Source of the DNA: Rhyacophila brunnea
Lineage: Eukaryota > Arthropoda > Insecta > Trichoptera > Rhyacophilidae
Direction of reading: 5' to 3'
Length of the DNA stretch: 64,000 nucleotides
NCBI GenBank assembly: GCA_022495005.1
Contig: JAGYXB010001749.1
Coordinates: forward strand, 558,001 to 622,000
Part shown: positions 24,379 through 37,264 of the stretch, one piece after another
Numbering within the stretch: the stretch's first letter is position 1
Layout of the letters: each line of letters opens with the position of its first letter
Notes under the pieces: model-generated
Told to the model about the DNA's origin: nothing
Database searches by the model: none
Seen by the model: only the letters and a program-made list of their open reading frames with translations
Program-made: the position numbers and the translations under genes

Positions 24379-26869
24379 AAAAATGTACATATAATTAACT
24401 ATAGAATCATGTGTTTCAAGGACAAAGAAAAAATAGTTTAACTTAATTTATAATTAATTTTGTGAAAGTTGAAGGTTGTAGCACCTTAAAGACAATATAT
24501 TGTTTTTTATTCAAATTGTGTTTAATATATTATCATAAACTATTGAAATCTTACCGAACAATTTCACATAAGTAGTACCTAAATATCAGTTATTAAAAAT
24601 TGGTTAAATTTATGTGCTTATACATATTATTATATAATTATTATATAATTCACGAGTAATAACCAAAAACTATAAGAAAGATTAAATAAAAATTAGTAAT
24701 TAGTATTGAATATATTATAAAATAAAATAGCAGCATTTTAAGGTAGAGTTTCATCCTAAATATTAAAAATCACAAACACAATATAATTAATATTGTTTTG
24801 TTGCACTTGGTATAATTTGTATTGTTTTCAATGTTGGCAACATTTCTTATGTAACACAGTTTATGACTTTATTCAAATTTTATGCACAAACCGTAAACCT
24901 ACATCACTGCAATCAGTTATTTATGACCGTAGAACAAATTGTATGAAGATTGATGTACATACTTGCTTCACGAAATCATTATGCAACTTTTAAGATGCAT
25001 TATGACACAGTTCACTCAGTCTACTTTTATAACGGTACTTTAATGATTTACTTTGCAGTAGATCGTGGTACCTAATCATGCTATTCAATATATGAAGATA
25101 TTTTACATAAAGAGAATTTATTTGCAGTCCAGGGCTCGAAGTGGACCGGTTAGATTATCGCTCCGTTTTGTGGAAATAAATATTGCAATCCGATTCGTTA
25201 ATTATTAAAAATCAATTAAATGTAGGTACTTACATAATATATATTATTATAATTTAATGTTTAATACGATGACTATGACAAATCCCGTTTCTCGAATTCG
25301 GCACTAATAACGTTCTCATGCCACAAATGTATAATTTGTTATACTTAACATTTTTCCGTCTGAGCTGGGTAAGTATATAACAAACAAATGTAACAGACTT
25401 TTTCTAAATAATGCAATATACCTCCATACAATTAAATAAATATGTTAATAGTTTCTGAAAATTATCGAACGCTCCGGTTCGTTAAATTTCTCATTAAGAG
25501 CGCTGATTGACACATAAGATAATCTATTATTATTTAGTGAGAATAATTGACGTTAAGTACGGTAACTCGTACCATTGACTAATGCAATTCGCTACCTCTA
25601 TTAACACGATGGACGGCAATGTATCGTCATATTATTTATCACATTAAAAAAAATCCAATTTACCACTATAATTTATTATTTGAAATGATACACAATAATT
25701 GATTCTATCAGTTTCAATTTCATTTTTAGATAATCACAAAAAACCGTCAAGCACATTTAGGATTGCAAATATGTAGTATATTTTCTTTGAAATAATTAGA
25801 AAGAATACCTAAAATTCATTAATATCAATAAAAAAAGTCATATTCAAAGTAAGTCAAGAAATTTAAAAATGGCAGCTGATGTATATAACTGATTTCGTAA
25901 TCCACCTCCGGTTATGTATGTACTATTTTTCCATCAAATGGAACTGAATTTTGAAAGCTGTGCGAGTGGAGCAGCCATCCCCCGCACAGCTTGGGTAGGG
26001 ATTGGCACAGAAGTGAATTTTCGTTGAACGTGCAATTCCATGAAAAGTGAACGGAAAATATTATCATCCTAAAATGACCAAATTACGGGATAATAAACCT
26101 TATTATGATTATGATAAAAAGTAAATATTTTTTTATCATAAAAAAATCGCCTGCAGCGCAAATCTTTTTGGCATTTAAAAAAATGTGTTTAATTAGAAAT
26201 ACTAAATGTTACATTGTGGATTATTGTTTCACAATTTGTTTAGTATCTCCGCTGATTAATTAAATTTAATGTTTAAAATTTACCGTTTTTCCTTCATAGT
26301 TAAGTATATTATGAAGAGCTTTATGATTTGTATACATAAAAAAAATCGGGTACATACTTTGGATATTATTTTTCAGTTTCAGGTGCATTTTTACATATTT
26401 GAAAATATTTGTATTAGCTATTCAATCCATATTATTTAATTTTAACCAGACAATATCAAACATGGTATTTATCACAGAACAGATAATAAATAGAATACCG
26501 ATAGGCTATATTCAATACGCCGCATCTTGATGCAGAGTTTTGAATGTATGAGTGTTCTACGAAAATGAAGCACGCATTATGCACGTGCAATAGTGTGTGT
26601 TATACACCAACATCAAATGAGCGTAAATGCATAAACCGAGAGCAGTTATCAGTATTCGACGTAAAACGTATTCTTGACACGTGTGTAAGTTTAACACGGA
26701 TTCTTCCTTACTCGAGTCGGTTACCTGCTATCGTCTTACCCGTTATGTATTCCAATTCCCATTATTTCCGAGTTCCCTGGTATTTATATATTGTGTACGT
26801 ATATTAAGCGTGCATAGGTACCTACGAGGTGTGTACTACGTAAGGGGCGCGTTTTTCGTTACTGCCTCA
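24379..26869. other. No recognised gene
   Basis: AT-rich DNA. At 25,956-25,991 the 9-bp stem AGCTGTGCG/CGCACAGCT could form a hairpin with an 18-nt loop. Nothing indicates that it is a transcribed RNA. Confidence 0.4.
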
Positions 26870-29800
26870 GGGGCCTTATGTTAGAACTTGCGAGTCGTGT
26901 GAAACATCGTAGTTATTCGCGAAAGTGACGTAGGTGTTCGAAATATGGCATGTCGAAACTTATCACTACCTGAATTAGTCATAATCCGTGTCGACATTAT
27001 TGCCCATACCAAAGGGCACTCGTGACCATAGTCCCCCATACGAGTTGAGTATGTGAGCATGCGTACTGATGTCTCGCGCCGATAACGCAGTTTAGTTTTG
27101 AACTGTCAAATAAAAGTGAAAGGTTAGGCTGCGAAAAGATAGTATTTTATTATTGGGCTCGCGAGAATAATTACCTACATATTATTATTTTATATTTCGC
27201 CAAAGCATTGCTATAGATTTGTATCGTTCACCCAATTATTGTAAAATATGTCAATCCCATAAATAGTTACTTTTGCTGCACTTTTAGGATCACGTAATCA
27301 TCCGCGAAACAGATCAAATAATTATGTTAACTTATGTCAAAATGCTTTTTCACTCAGTGATGCACTATTTATACGTAATTTTCGGTTAAACAAAGAGCTT
27401 GTGAGATATATTTTACAAATTCTCACGCCATATAGGTTTGTTATCGTAAGTTTATTGTTACTACCTACCTACAAGCGTGAAGAGTTTACAATGCGAAAAA
27501 ATGAATATGGTTGCATAGATTAAAATTAATCAAAGACATAGAAGATGTATGTTATATTTTGACACATTATTACGTTTATAATATTATATCCATGGAGAAT
27601 TAAAAAGTCGTAGGTAGGTATAATGTTGAGACGGACATAACCTTACTTACCTCATTTCAATTTAGATCACTTAATTGAAACCTCTCTATTCTTTTGCTAC
27701 TTTTGCACGACGAAGGACGTGAATTCATGTACCTATTTCCCGATTTCCATGTTTATTTGATATTTCGTTTCGTATGTGACAGTGACCTTGAAAATCAAAA
27801 CGTCAAAATGAATGAGTTCGCTGACGGAAAGAACACGGCAATTACCAATTTATAAACAATAAAGATGCCGAATTATTATATTACCTATTCACAATGTTAC
27901 TTAATACTCTGTTATCTTGAGTTCAATTAATTATGTTAATGTTTTATAATGGTTTGTAATGAATAAATAAATACCTACATAAAAATAAATGTTATTGAAG
28001 ACACTGTGTTTATTTTGTAAATCTTGTTTTACAGTGTAATAATATTATATGGTTTCGCAATTATGTAAGGTTATATTCTACGTACATATATCTATATCAT
28101 ATTAAACTAAATCAATCGAATATTATAGGAATTATACACAAACATAACCTATGTTTATTTTATAAATCTTGTTTTACAGTGTAATAATATTATATGGTTT
28201 CGCAATTATGTAAGGTTATATTCTACGTACATATATCTATATCATATTAAACTAAATCAATCGAATATTATAGGAATTATACACAAACATAACCAACAAA
28301 AATAATGATTTCGTTTGACATTTCATTTTTGACGTTTCATCTCGTACCATAGACACCGATTTTCTCGGTTTTGGCGATGTTGCCAACTGGTCACTCGCGA
28401 ATTAAAATAGTCCGTAGCGAGTGGCTTCAAAAATAGTTATTATCGTATACGGCATGAAACGGGCGATACTAACTTGTCATCCCACACGGTTGTCGACCAC
28501 ACGAGTCGATAGTTACGAATTCGGGCTGCAGGGCGGGTATGTTAGAACTTGCGAGTCGTATGGTCGAAAACCGTGTGGTATGACAAGTTAGTATCGCCCG
28601 TTTCATACCGTATACGATAACACCTATTTTTGAAGCCACTCGCTACGGACTATTTTAATTCGCGAGTGACTAGTTGGCAACATCGCCAAAACCGAGAAAA
28701 TCGGTGTCTATGGTACAAGATGAAACGTCAAAAATGAAATGTCAAACGAAATCATTATTTTTGTTGGTTATGTTTGTGTATAATTCCTACAATATTCGAT
28801 TGATTTAGTATAATATGATATAGATATATGTACGTAGAATATAACCTTACATAAATGCGAAACCATATAATATTATTACACTGTAAAACAAGATTTAACA
28901 AAATAAACACAGTGTCTTCAATAACATTTATTTTTATGTAGGTATTTATTCATTACAAACCATTATAAAACATTAACATAATTAATTGAACTCAAGATAA
29001 CAGAGTATTAAGTAACATTGTGAATAGGTAATATAATAATTCGGCATCTTTATTGTTTATAAATTGGTAATGCCGTGTTCTTTCCGTCAGCGAACTCATT
29101 TATTTTGACGTTTTGATTTTCAAGGTCACTGTCACATACGAAACGAAATATCAAAATAAACATGGAAATCGGGTAATAGGTACATGAATTCACGTCCTTC
29201 GTCGTGCAAAAGTAGCAAAAGAATGGAGAGGTTTCAATTAAGTGATCTTAATAGAAATGAGGTAGGTGAGGTTATGTCCGTCTCAACATTATACCTACCT
29301 ACGACTTTTTAATTCTCCATGGATATAATATTATAAACGTAATAATGTGTCAAAATATAACATACATCTTCTATGTCTTTGATTAATTTTAATCTATGCA
29401 ACCATATTCATTTTTTCGCATTGTAAACTCTTCACGCTTGTAGGTAGGTAGTAACATTAAACTTAAGATACCTAATAAACCTATATGGCGTGAGAATTTG
29501 TAAAATATATCTCACAAGCTCTTTGTTTAATCGAAAATTACGTATAAATAGTGCATCTCTGAGTGAAAAAGCATTTTGACATAAGTTAACATAATTATTT
29601 GATCTGTTTCGCGGATGATTACGTGATCCTAAAAGTGCCGCAAAAGTAACTATTTATGGGATTGACATATTTTACAATAATAATTGGGTGAACGATACAA
29701 ATCTATAGCAATGCTTTGGCGAAATATAAAATAATAATATGTAGGTAATTATTCTCGCGAGCCCAATAATAAAATACTATCTTTTCGCAGCCTACCTTTC

Positions 29801-30048
29801 ACTTTTATTTGACAGTTGAAAACTAAACTGCGTTATCGGCGCGAGACATCAGTGCGCATGCTCACATACTCAACTCGTATGGGGGACTATGGTCACGAGT
29901 GCCCTTTGGTATGGGTAATATTGTCGACACAGATTAAGACTAATTCAGGTAGTGATAAGTTTCGACATGCCTTATTTCGATAACCTACGTCACTTTCGCG
30001 AATGACTACGATGTTTCACACGACTCGCAAGTTCTAACATAAGGCCCC
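26870..30048. mobile_element. Foldback element: 3.2-kb palindrome with about 1.5-kb arms
   Basis: The left arm (26,870-28,530) and right arm (28,538-30,048) are reverse complements over almost their whole length, with scattered substitutions. Outer ends are GGGGCCTTATGTTAGAACTT and its complement. If the terminus is taken as GGGCC, a CAG triplet flanks both sides as a possible 3-bp duplication. The terminal motif TATGTTAGAACTTGCGAGTC recurs at the centre (28,538), so each arm also begins and ends with terminal-like sequence. The left arm alone carries a 145-bp tandem duplication. No open frame of note exists, so the element is non-autonomous. Superfamily is unresolved. Confidence 0.85.
28007..28296. 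repeat. 145-bp tandem duplication in the left palindrome arm
   Basis: A segment beginning TGTTTATTTTGTAAATCTTG at 28,007 is repeated from 28,152 with very few changes. The matching part of the right arm (about 28,765-28,910) has a single copy, so the duplication arose after the arms were formed. Confidence 0.85.
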
Positions 30049-30864
30049 AGAGCTGTTGTGCTGATAGAAAAACGGCTCCATCCACACAATGTGTGAAACA
30101 CATCAAGAAAATTACAAACAACAGAAAATACGCTATAAAACAGTGGTTTTCAAAGTATGCGCTGCAATGTTAGAAAGTTTTCAAATACAGACAATCTTAA
30201 TTCAATGCGTTAATGTATAGCACCTTATCTGCTAAGCAAATGTTTTAAAATTAATTCCAACAATATAATAATAACGGGATTCAAAATATGAGTCAAGCAA
30301 GTCCCAACCAACTAAAATTTGTGACTATTTCATATTATTATTACTTGTGTGTTACTTTTTCGTTACCTATTTTTCTCTTAGTTTTATCTTTTGTTTGACT
30401 ATAATTTTTAAGTAAAAAATTACCATGTGGCGTGGTGTACCTATTTTTATTTTTTACGAATAAAATACTCTGTTATATATTGTATTTTATAATATGCCAA
30501 TCGTTTTTACTTCAAATTTCCGCATTCCTACCATAATAGCTAATTATCAGTCAGTTATTAAAAGGTTATTATAGTTATCGTAGCATTGTTACACTTTGAG
30601 TCAGTATTGTATCATTTATGATTTTATGACAAGAGAGACAAACGATTTTGAGAAGAGATACTGTCATGTACATTTACAGAAATTTTGTGTTATGTTCTGA
30701 GAAAATAATGTTATAAGTACCTACTTTTTTATATTTTTCAGCCGCAGATGAAAAATATTGTTCACATAAACTGTTATTCTGGAATAGGCTTAAGTGTGGT
30801 GTGTTTTATGTGCTAGATACATTTATTAAACAAACAATTTGGAACAGTGGAAAGAATTTCAATT
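30049..30864. other. No recognised gene
   Basis: AT-rich sequence with no feature I can support. Confidence 0.4.
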
Positions 30865-32540
30865 CAATAACACCTCAGACAGTTTGAGATTTTGCTGATT
30901 TGTCCCTTTTACGATTTGCAAGTCATTACTGCCAATATAAATTTGGGGTCATATGCGTAGTCATAAGCTATTTAGGATTTTGGCCAAACGATATTTCGGC
31001 CATTTAGGATTTCGGCCTTCGGGAAGTCGTATGAGACCACCTCGGGCTGTTAGGCCTAACAGAATAGCTGGTAATCGCCGATTACTAGCACTGATGTTTT
31101 GATACAATTTATGTGTAGGTACTTTTATAAATCTTTCGTTATTTTCCGTGCATTTAAAAATGATAATTTCACTCAACCAAATATAAAGCAATACATGTGA
31201 TTAGCATAAATCGTGATTCAAAATAATGTGAATTAACCTCCCATGTGTCCCACTTTGGTAATAGAAGAAGGTTAGCCACGTGAAAAATAGATTTAAACAG
31301 TAATTTGTCCTATTGTCTATAAAAGAACAATTGCTTGCAGCGATAAATAAATTAACACTATAAAAAATCAAATTTTGAACAAAAGTTTAGCGTCAAATAA
31401 TATGACGTTTACTGGTGCGGGACGTTCATATCAAAAGAATGTTGATAAAGGAAGCAATGCACGGATCTGAAATGAGTGGAATTAGCTTGGAAAGGACTTC
31501 ATCTGGCAGTGGATCGATCGCAACTGATGATGACAATAATGATATAAATGGGTATATAAAATTACCAATTATGACTACCTACATTAATTCACAGGACGCA
31601 GATTAGTGGAATCAGCATGGAGAGGCCTGGATCCAGCAGTGGAATGATCCAGTATAATGATGATAACGATGAAATGAATAAGGATATTATATTATATTAT
31701 AACATAATCTTGATGTAGCAATATTTTTTAGCAAGTTTTGAGAGGCCTTCATCGAGCAGTGGATTGATCCTGGTTGATGATGATAATGACAATATAAATA
31801 GTTTGATATACGAGTATTATAATATCACCAATGTTGATAAATATATTAATTCATAAGACGAAGAGGGGTGGAATCAGTTTAGAGAGGTCTTCATTCAGGA
31901 GTGGATTGATCCAGGTTTATGATACGATATGACGATATAAATAGACAAAATATCACGAATTTTGATAAAATATAGAAATTCATTTGACCGAGAGGAATAG
32001 AATCATATTAGGGAGTCTTTCATCCAGCAATGGATTGATCCAGGTTGATGATGATAATTTATTTTTATTTATTTATTTAAAAAAAGACACGTTGAGCACA
32101 TAACAAATTATTAATTCAGGACGTTCACAACATGACATTTAGAATAAAAAGTACAAGTAAATCAATTAGAGAAAAAACAAGACAGAAAAAAAACAAGCAA
32201 AAATTAATTTTATAGAAAATAAATAAAATTCATAAACGACAATAATTTAAGAAAATCAAATTAAACAATAAAATAGAGTTTAAAACAGAATACATAATGC
32301 ATCACTAAAAATGTCTACATCTCTAGGGAGTGCATTGACCAGCCGCACGGCCCTCGCTATTGGTGTCTGGTGAGCCTGACATGAGGAAACAATGGCGTTG
32401 TAAATAGATAGGGTATATGATATAATATCACCGATTTTGATCAATTTAGCAACTCATATGACCGAGAGGAGAAAAATCAAGTTGGGAGATTTTTATCCGG
32501 CAGTGGATTGGTATAAACAGGTAAGTACCTAGATATTATA
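30865..32540 (+). repeat. Satellite-carrying dispersed repeat S, copy 1
   Basis: A unique head of about 550 bp matches the head of the copy at 57,850-58,400 block by block (CAGACAGTTTGAGATTTTGC, ACTGCCAATATAAATTTGG, GGTGCGGGACGTTCATATC). It is followed by about six units of 120-140 bp. Each has GGAATCAG.TT.GAGAGG, CATCCAGCAGTGGATTGATC and a GATGATGA run, with cores near 31,500, 31,630, 31,750, 31,890, 32,020 and 32,490. A LINE fragment interrupts the array at 32,045-32,430. The unit resembles RTE 3' tails, so the satellite may derive from one. Confidence 0.65.
32045..32430 (-). mobile_element. 5'-truncated LINE 3' end inserted in satellite S
   Basis: On the minus strand the fragment encodes an ORF2 C-terminus (VSSCQAHQTPIARAV, then LVNALPRDVDIF). 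A 3' UTR with ATGTCATGTTGTGAACGTC and an AAATAAATAAATAAAAATAA tail follow. The tail abuts a GATGATGATAAT satellite word, and satellite sequence resumes beyond 32,430. The 3' UTR matches that of the larger LINE ending at 36,618. Confidence 0.6.
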
Positions 32541-33842
32541 ATATTATAATATCACCCGTTGTTACATAGCGTCTGTCACGTAGTAATTACATTATTTCAA
32601 ATAAATACATATTTAAACATGTTTCTTTGTTTGCAAAAATAATCAGTAAATTCGTACTTGGCATATTGTGTAATCTATGAAAATTGTAGCGTCAAATATC
32701 TTTACGTTACGAACTATTCAATTAAAAATGAGTGTCTGAACAGCCGTAAAGAAGTATCATAGAAAATCTAATTTCAAATATTCCTTATCGTAGTAAATAG
32801 AAAAATCCAATGAAGGCGTTGTCAAACAATATGTGAATATTGTACAAGATAATAGTTTTCTCACCCAAAAAAAAAAGAAGTGCGCGAATGCGTAGGTACA
32901 TTCGATATTTGAATGTAAATGATCGGTTCTATCTATATCTATATATAGATCTTCAGAGAAATGGAAATTCGGAAGACCATACTTCCGAAATCACATCCTG
33001 GGAAGTAACCTGCGACTGCGACTGCGACTCTATCTAGTACGATGACGTCCCGAATAACCAGGTCACCAGGTTTTAGATAACATCAGTAAAAAGTCTACGA
33101 CCGAGATCTCGAAAACGCAGGAAAGTACTTCTGATCCAGAGCGTGACGTTATAGACATTTCGGCTGTTGGACGATGTACTGAAGACGGAAATTGGTCTAC
33201 AGTAGTGAAGAAGAAGCGACCAGAGGCTGTCCGTGGCAGCTTAGGCGGAGGATTGAAGGGGAGCGATGTAGTTAAAAACTACCACTTCTACCCCTTCACC
33301 CAGAGACATCTGCTGCGGATATGTCTGATTATTTAAAAAAAAACTTGCAAATTGTAACGCCGAATTTACAATTGCAAAGCTAAAGTCAAAAGGGCACTAC
33401 GCATCTTTTAAGATAGGATCCCAGCTGTTAAACTGAGTACGTTGATTCTAAAGCCTGACAATTGGCCACGTTACTCATTCATTAAAGAATGGGTGTCAAA
33501 AATTGAAACACCACGGCTGCCAACCAGCTGACTTAACAATGAAAATAATAATTGCCCAAGGCAATTATTGTTCTACTACCAAAATGTACGTGGCTTAAAG
33601 ACAAAAGCTGTCGATTTTTTGAGAAATGTTTTGGCTGACGACTATGATGTCATAGGGTTAACTGAAACATGGCTCAATGACAGTGTTTTTAATCGCGAAT
33701 ATTTTGGAAGTGAGTAGGTACTCAGTCTTTAGGAGGGATCGAGATTCCGGCGCAGGCCACACGCAGGGTGGAGGCTGTCTTTTGGGGGTTAGAAGCATGG
33801 AGGGGTAGAAGGCCGAACGTGTCCATGCTTTAGAGACTCCAA

Positions 33843-35270
33843 ATGAGGACCTTTGGTGGAGTCACTATTTACGTTTGTGTTGTATATTTTCCTCCAGCCA
33901 GTGACGTGGAGGTGTATAAATGTTTTGTTGAGAATATGCTATCTAGTGTCAACTTGATTGGAGACAGAAGAATTATTGTGATGGGAGACTTTAATCTAAC
34001 TTCAGCGCGCAACGGTGAAAGGGTCAACAGTGACCTGGAATTTATGTGCGCTGTTTTTGGATTTTCTCAGTTCAATGATATTTCTAACTTTAGTAATGGG
34101 CTTCTGGATAGGGTATTCAGCAACATCAATTTGTCAGTTTCCCGATGCATGTCCCCCCTTATACGGGAGGATGACTTTCATCCTACTTTGGTTTTTGTGC
34201 TCAGGTTTCGGTCGACTCGCCCGCTACGAACTGAAATACCCTCACATGAAACCGATCGGTGCAGGGGATGGAAGTTTGAAGGTGGAAACTTCAAGCTACT
34301 TTACTCATTAATGAGTGAAGTAGATTGGAGTGAGTTTCTCGGGATTTGTGATGTAAATGTGGCGGTACAATTCTTTTATAATACTGTATATAATGTGTTT
34401 GATGAATCTTTTTCAAGGAGGTCGCCATGTCGTGGTGGAAGGCGATACCCGAGGTGGTTTTCTCGAGAGATTATTGGGGACATTCAGATCAAGCATTGCC
34501 ATCACAAAGCTTGGAAGGCTGAGCTTGGTCAACGCGACTATGAAATGTTTAGCCTTTATCGCTTGAGAGTGAGGCAAGCTGTTCAAATGGCCTATCGAAC
34601 ATATATGGAATCGGTAGAAGATTGCATTCGTGAAAATCCTAAATCGTTTTGGGATTATATTAAATCATTTAGAAGGGATGGTGGGTATGCCGATTCGATG
34701 AGTTGGAAAGACGAAGAGGTGACCGGAAATGGAGTGGCAGAAGCATTTGCTGGTCACTTCAGGTCTGTCTACGCAAGTAGTATTCCTTATTCGGATGTTG
34801 CCTCCACGTTGAGACAGCCATCATGCGGTGCCCAGTCCATTGATATTTTTCCAGTTGATGAGAGTGATGTGCTTAAATTTATTAAAAAACTAAAAAATAC
34901 TCACTCTTTGGGACCTGATAACGTCCCTACATTTTTTTTAAAGGGGTGTGTTGATTTTGTCAAAGGACCACTTGCATATATATTTAATCTTACAATGGAG
35001 ACAGGTATCTTTCCGGAAACGTGGAAGATGTCGAAGGTTACTCCAATCCATAAGAGTGGTACAGAGTCATCAGTGGAGAATTACAGGCCGGTAGCTGTTC
35101 TCTCTGCACCAGCAAAAGTTCTTGAGATGATCATGCACAACATGATTTCTCCAAAAATTGAGTCATTTATAATAAATGAACAGCATGGATTTAGAGCAAG
35201 CCGATCAACGGAAACTAACCTGATGGTATTTACCAATTATGTGTCATCGGCCCTGGATAGAGGCCACTAG
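33843..35270 (+). pseudogene. LINE ORF2, part 1: endonuclease and N-terminal reverse transcriptase
   Basis: The open frame of 475 codons holds the C-terminal half of an apurinic-type endonuclease (IVMGDFN at about residues 44-50; a degenerate DDFHPTL near 109-115 in place of the usual SDH-type motif). The N-terminal fingers of a reverse transcriptase follow (LGPDNVP, KVTPIHKSG, NYRPVAVLS, QHGFRASRST). Upstream in other frames, YYQNVRGLKTKAVDF and GLTETWL supply the endonuclease N-terminus, so the true start is lost to frameshifts. A TAG at 35,268 ends the frame just before the expected DFSKAFDKVDH motif, which follows in a shifted frame. Confidence 0.75.
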
Positions 35271-35332
35271 CTTGACTGTTCTTACAATGACTTCTCGAAA
35301 GCATTTTTGACAAAGTCGATCATGATGTCCTG

Positions 35333-36001
35333 ATGGAAAAACTCCAACTTATTGGATTGTCTGATCGATTTTTGAAGCTATTCGGGAGTTATTTTAGGAA
35401 CCGTCAACAATACGTATCGTACGGCCTTTATCAGTCACAGATCTTATACACATTTTCTGGTGTCCCTCAGGGCTCAAACTTAGGGCCGTTGCTGTTCAAG
35501 ATTTTTATAAATGACATAGCATTGTTAATAAAAAATGCTATGTTTTTGTTGTTCGCTGATGACTTGAAACTCTTTTTGGAAGTTGTCACCTTGGACGATT
35601 GTCGTCAGGTCCAACATGATATAGATTATATATTAGATTGGGGCAGGCGTAACAAACTAGAATTCAATATTGATAAATGCATTCTTTTGTCGTTTACCAG
35701 AGCCTCAAAAGTGTTGTTTTTCCAATACTCGATGCATGGCAGAGTTCTGTCACGAATATCATCTGTAAGGGATCTTAGCATTACGTTTGAGAGTAAACCG
35801 ACATTTATAAGACATATAATTACCATTTGTAACAAGGCGCTTAAAATGTTGGGCTTCGGTATGCGTACTTCCCGGGTCTTTTCGGATGTTACGGTATTAA
35901 AACTTTTATTTAATTCTTTAGTTCAAAGCAGACTTGAGAGTGGGTCTATTGTTTGGGAACCACATCAGTTGAAGTATGCCCTTATGGTGAAGAGGGTTTA
36001 G
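35333..36001 (+). pseudogene. LINE ORF2, part 2: reverse transcriptase catalytic core
   Basis: The 222-codon frame continues the reverse transcriptase palm. It has SGVPQGSNLGPLLF and the catalytic box FADDLKLF with both aspartates intact, then NKLEFNIDKC and the thumb-like region. It is separated from part 1 by one stop and one frame change. After 36,001 the C-terminal frame continues in fragments to about 36,380. ORF2p would nick target DNA and copy the element's RNA; this copy cannot make a full-length protein. Confidence 0.75.
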
Positions 36002-36620
36002 AAGACATTCTTGAGACTCCTTTATTTGAGGTTGTACGGATACTATCCGTGGCTTTATTCTCTTAGGCATGCTTACATACTGCAGTTTGCAATTTAGAAG
36101 AAATCTTTATTTAGCTACGTATTTTTTTCGACTTATATGAGGTAAAAATGAGAACTCTGCCATTCTGGGTAGTGTTGACCTGTGTCCCCCTGATAACTAT
36201 CTTAGAAATAGAGAACATCAGTTGTTTATTCTCCCAAGGTGCAGAACCAACCTGCCACTGGTAATGCCAATTGGGAGGGCGATAACTATGTTCAACGAAA
36301 TTGCTTCGGGTGTTGATATATTCCACCTACGTGAGGATGAGTATAGGTGGACGTTATTTTATAAATTCTTAACATAGGGTCTGCTTAACTCATCCGGTGT
36401 ACTTCCGTGTACATACTAATTAATATTTTTGTATGTACATATTTTTACTGTTTAATAACATACTATCTATCTCTTTTTTTATGTAATACTGTTTTATATT
36501 TCTTTGTTTCTAAATGTCATGTTTCTAAATGTCATGTTGTGAACGTCTTAAACTTATAATTTGTAATGTCCACAATATGTTAAAAATAAATAAATTGAAT
36601 TGAAATTGAATTGAATTGAA

Positions 36621-37027
36621 CCCATGCTTTAAATTACATGAAAAGTGGGAAAGACGGTCTAACGATAGATATCCTCAAAAAAGCGGGAAAGGATGCAAAT
36701 GAAGTGCTTGCACAATTGTTCACAGCCTGCATACGCAAAGAGGATGTCCCAGAGGCATGGAAAAATGCCAGCATTGTCATTCTTTACAAAAAAGGTGACA
36801 GAGAAAACCTAGCAAATTATCGTCCAATAAGTGTACTCCCTATTCTCTACAAGACGTTCACGAAAATTCTCTCAAACCGTCTGCAAAATGTACTAGACGA
36901 GAGCCAACCGAGAGAACAAGCTGGATTTAGAGGAGGATACAGCACTATGGACCATATCCAAGTCGTCAGAGAAATCATAGAGCGATGCCAGGAATACAAA
37001 CTGCCACTATGCATGGGTTTTATAGAC
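36621..37027 (+). pseudogene. RTE-type reverse transcriptase, 5' piece
   Basis: The frame reads SGKDGLTIDILKKAG, then SIVILYKKGDRENLANYRPI, LPILYKTFTKILSNRL and EQAGFRGGYSTMDHIQ, ending in CMGFID. These are RT blocks 1-3 of an RTE-clade LINE. It begins directly after the tail of the Jockey-like LINE, so its own 5' part is missing. It stops at GAC 37,027, where an inverted repeat begins. The next expected residues (YEK.FDS) appear at 49,869, so one gene was split by a 12.8-kb insertion. Confidence 0.75.
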
Positions 37028-37264
37028 GTACAGTTTGAGTAACAGGTTGAACATGCCAGTTAATACGTAATGACGGCCATATTGGTAGATATATCTACTG
37101 CGCCCATAGACGGGCAGTTTTCGACCTGCCAGATGTCTGTCAGGTTCAAACTGCCAGCGGCCCCCCTCCCGTGTTTTTGTAAAACTGTTAGAATTTCGAC
37201 TCGCCGAAAGTTCTCGGGTGACACTAGATGTTCATGACGTTAAGGGGGGACATACTCAGCGTAC

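Larger units (their letters stand above)
32980..36618 (+). mobile_element. Jockey-like LINE, decayed
   Basis: Ordered remnants of a non-LTR retrotransposon lie here. ORF1 (Gag-like) debris at about 33,170-33,530 includes WSTVVKKKRPE and KPDNWPRYSFIKEW. An endonuclease N-terminus is at about 33,560-33,830. Endonuclease to reverse transcriptase occupies 33,843-36,001, and an ORF2 C-terminus (PIGRAITMFNEIASGVDIF) lies at 36,260-36,380. The 3' UTR ends in a (TTGAA)n-like tail at 36,590-36,618. The 5' limit near the CTGCGACTGCGACTGCGAC run is approximate. Frameshifts and stops show that it is inactive. Confidence 0.7.

Noticed and set aside
25956..25991. Hairpin as a microRNA precursor
   Set aside because: A 9-bp stem is too short for a precursor and the flanks do not extend it.
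28500..28540. GAATTCGGGCTGCAGG at the palindrome centre looks like a cloning polylinker
   Set aside because: It does not match a vector polylinker as I know it, and the flanking bases align with the opposite arm as a mutated terminal motif. A coincidence is more likely.
31440..32050. CRISPR-like array because of regular 120-140-bp units
   Set aside because: Units are long, diverged and contiguous, without short identical repeats and unique spacers, and the genome is eukaryotic. It is a satellite.
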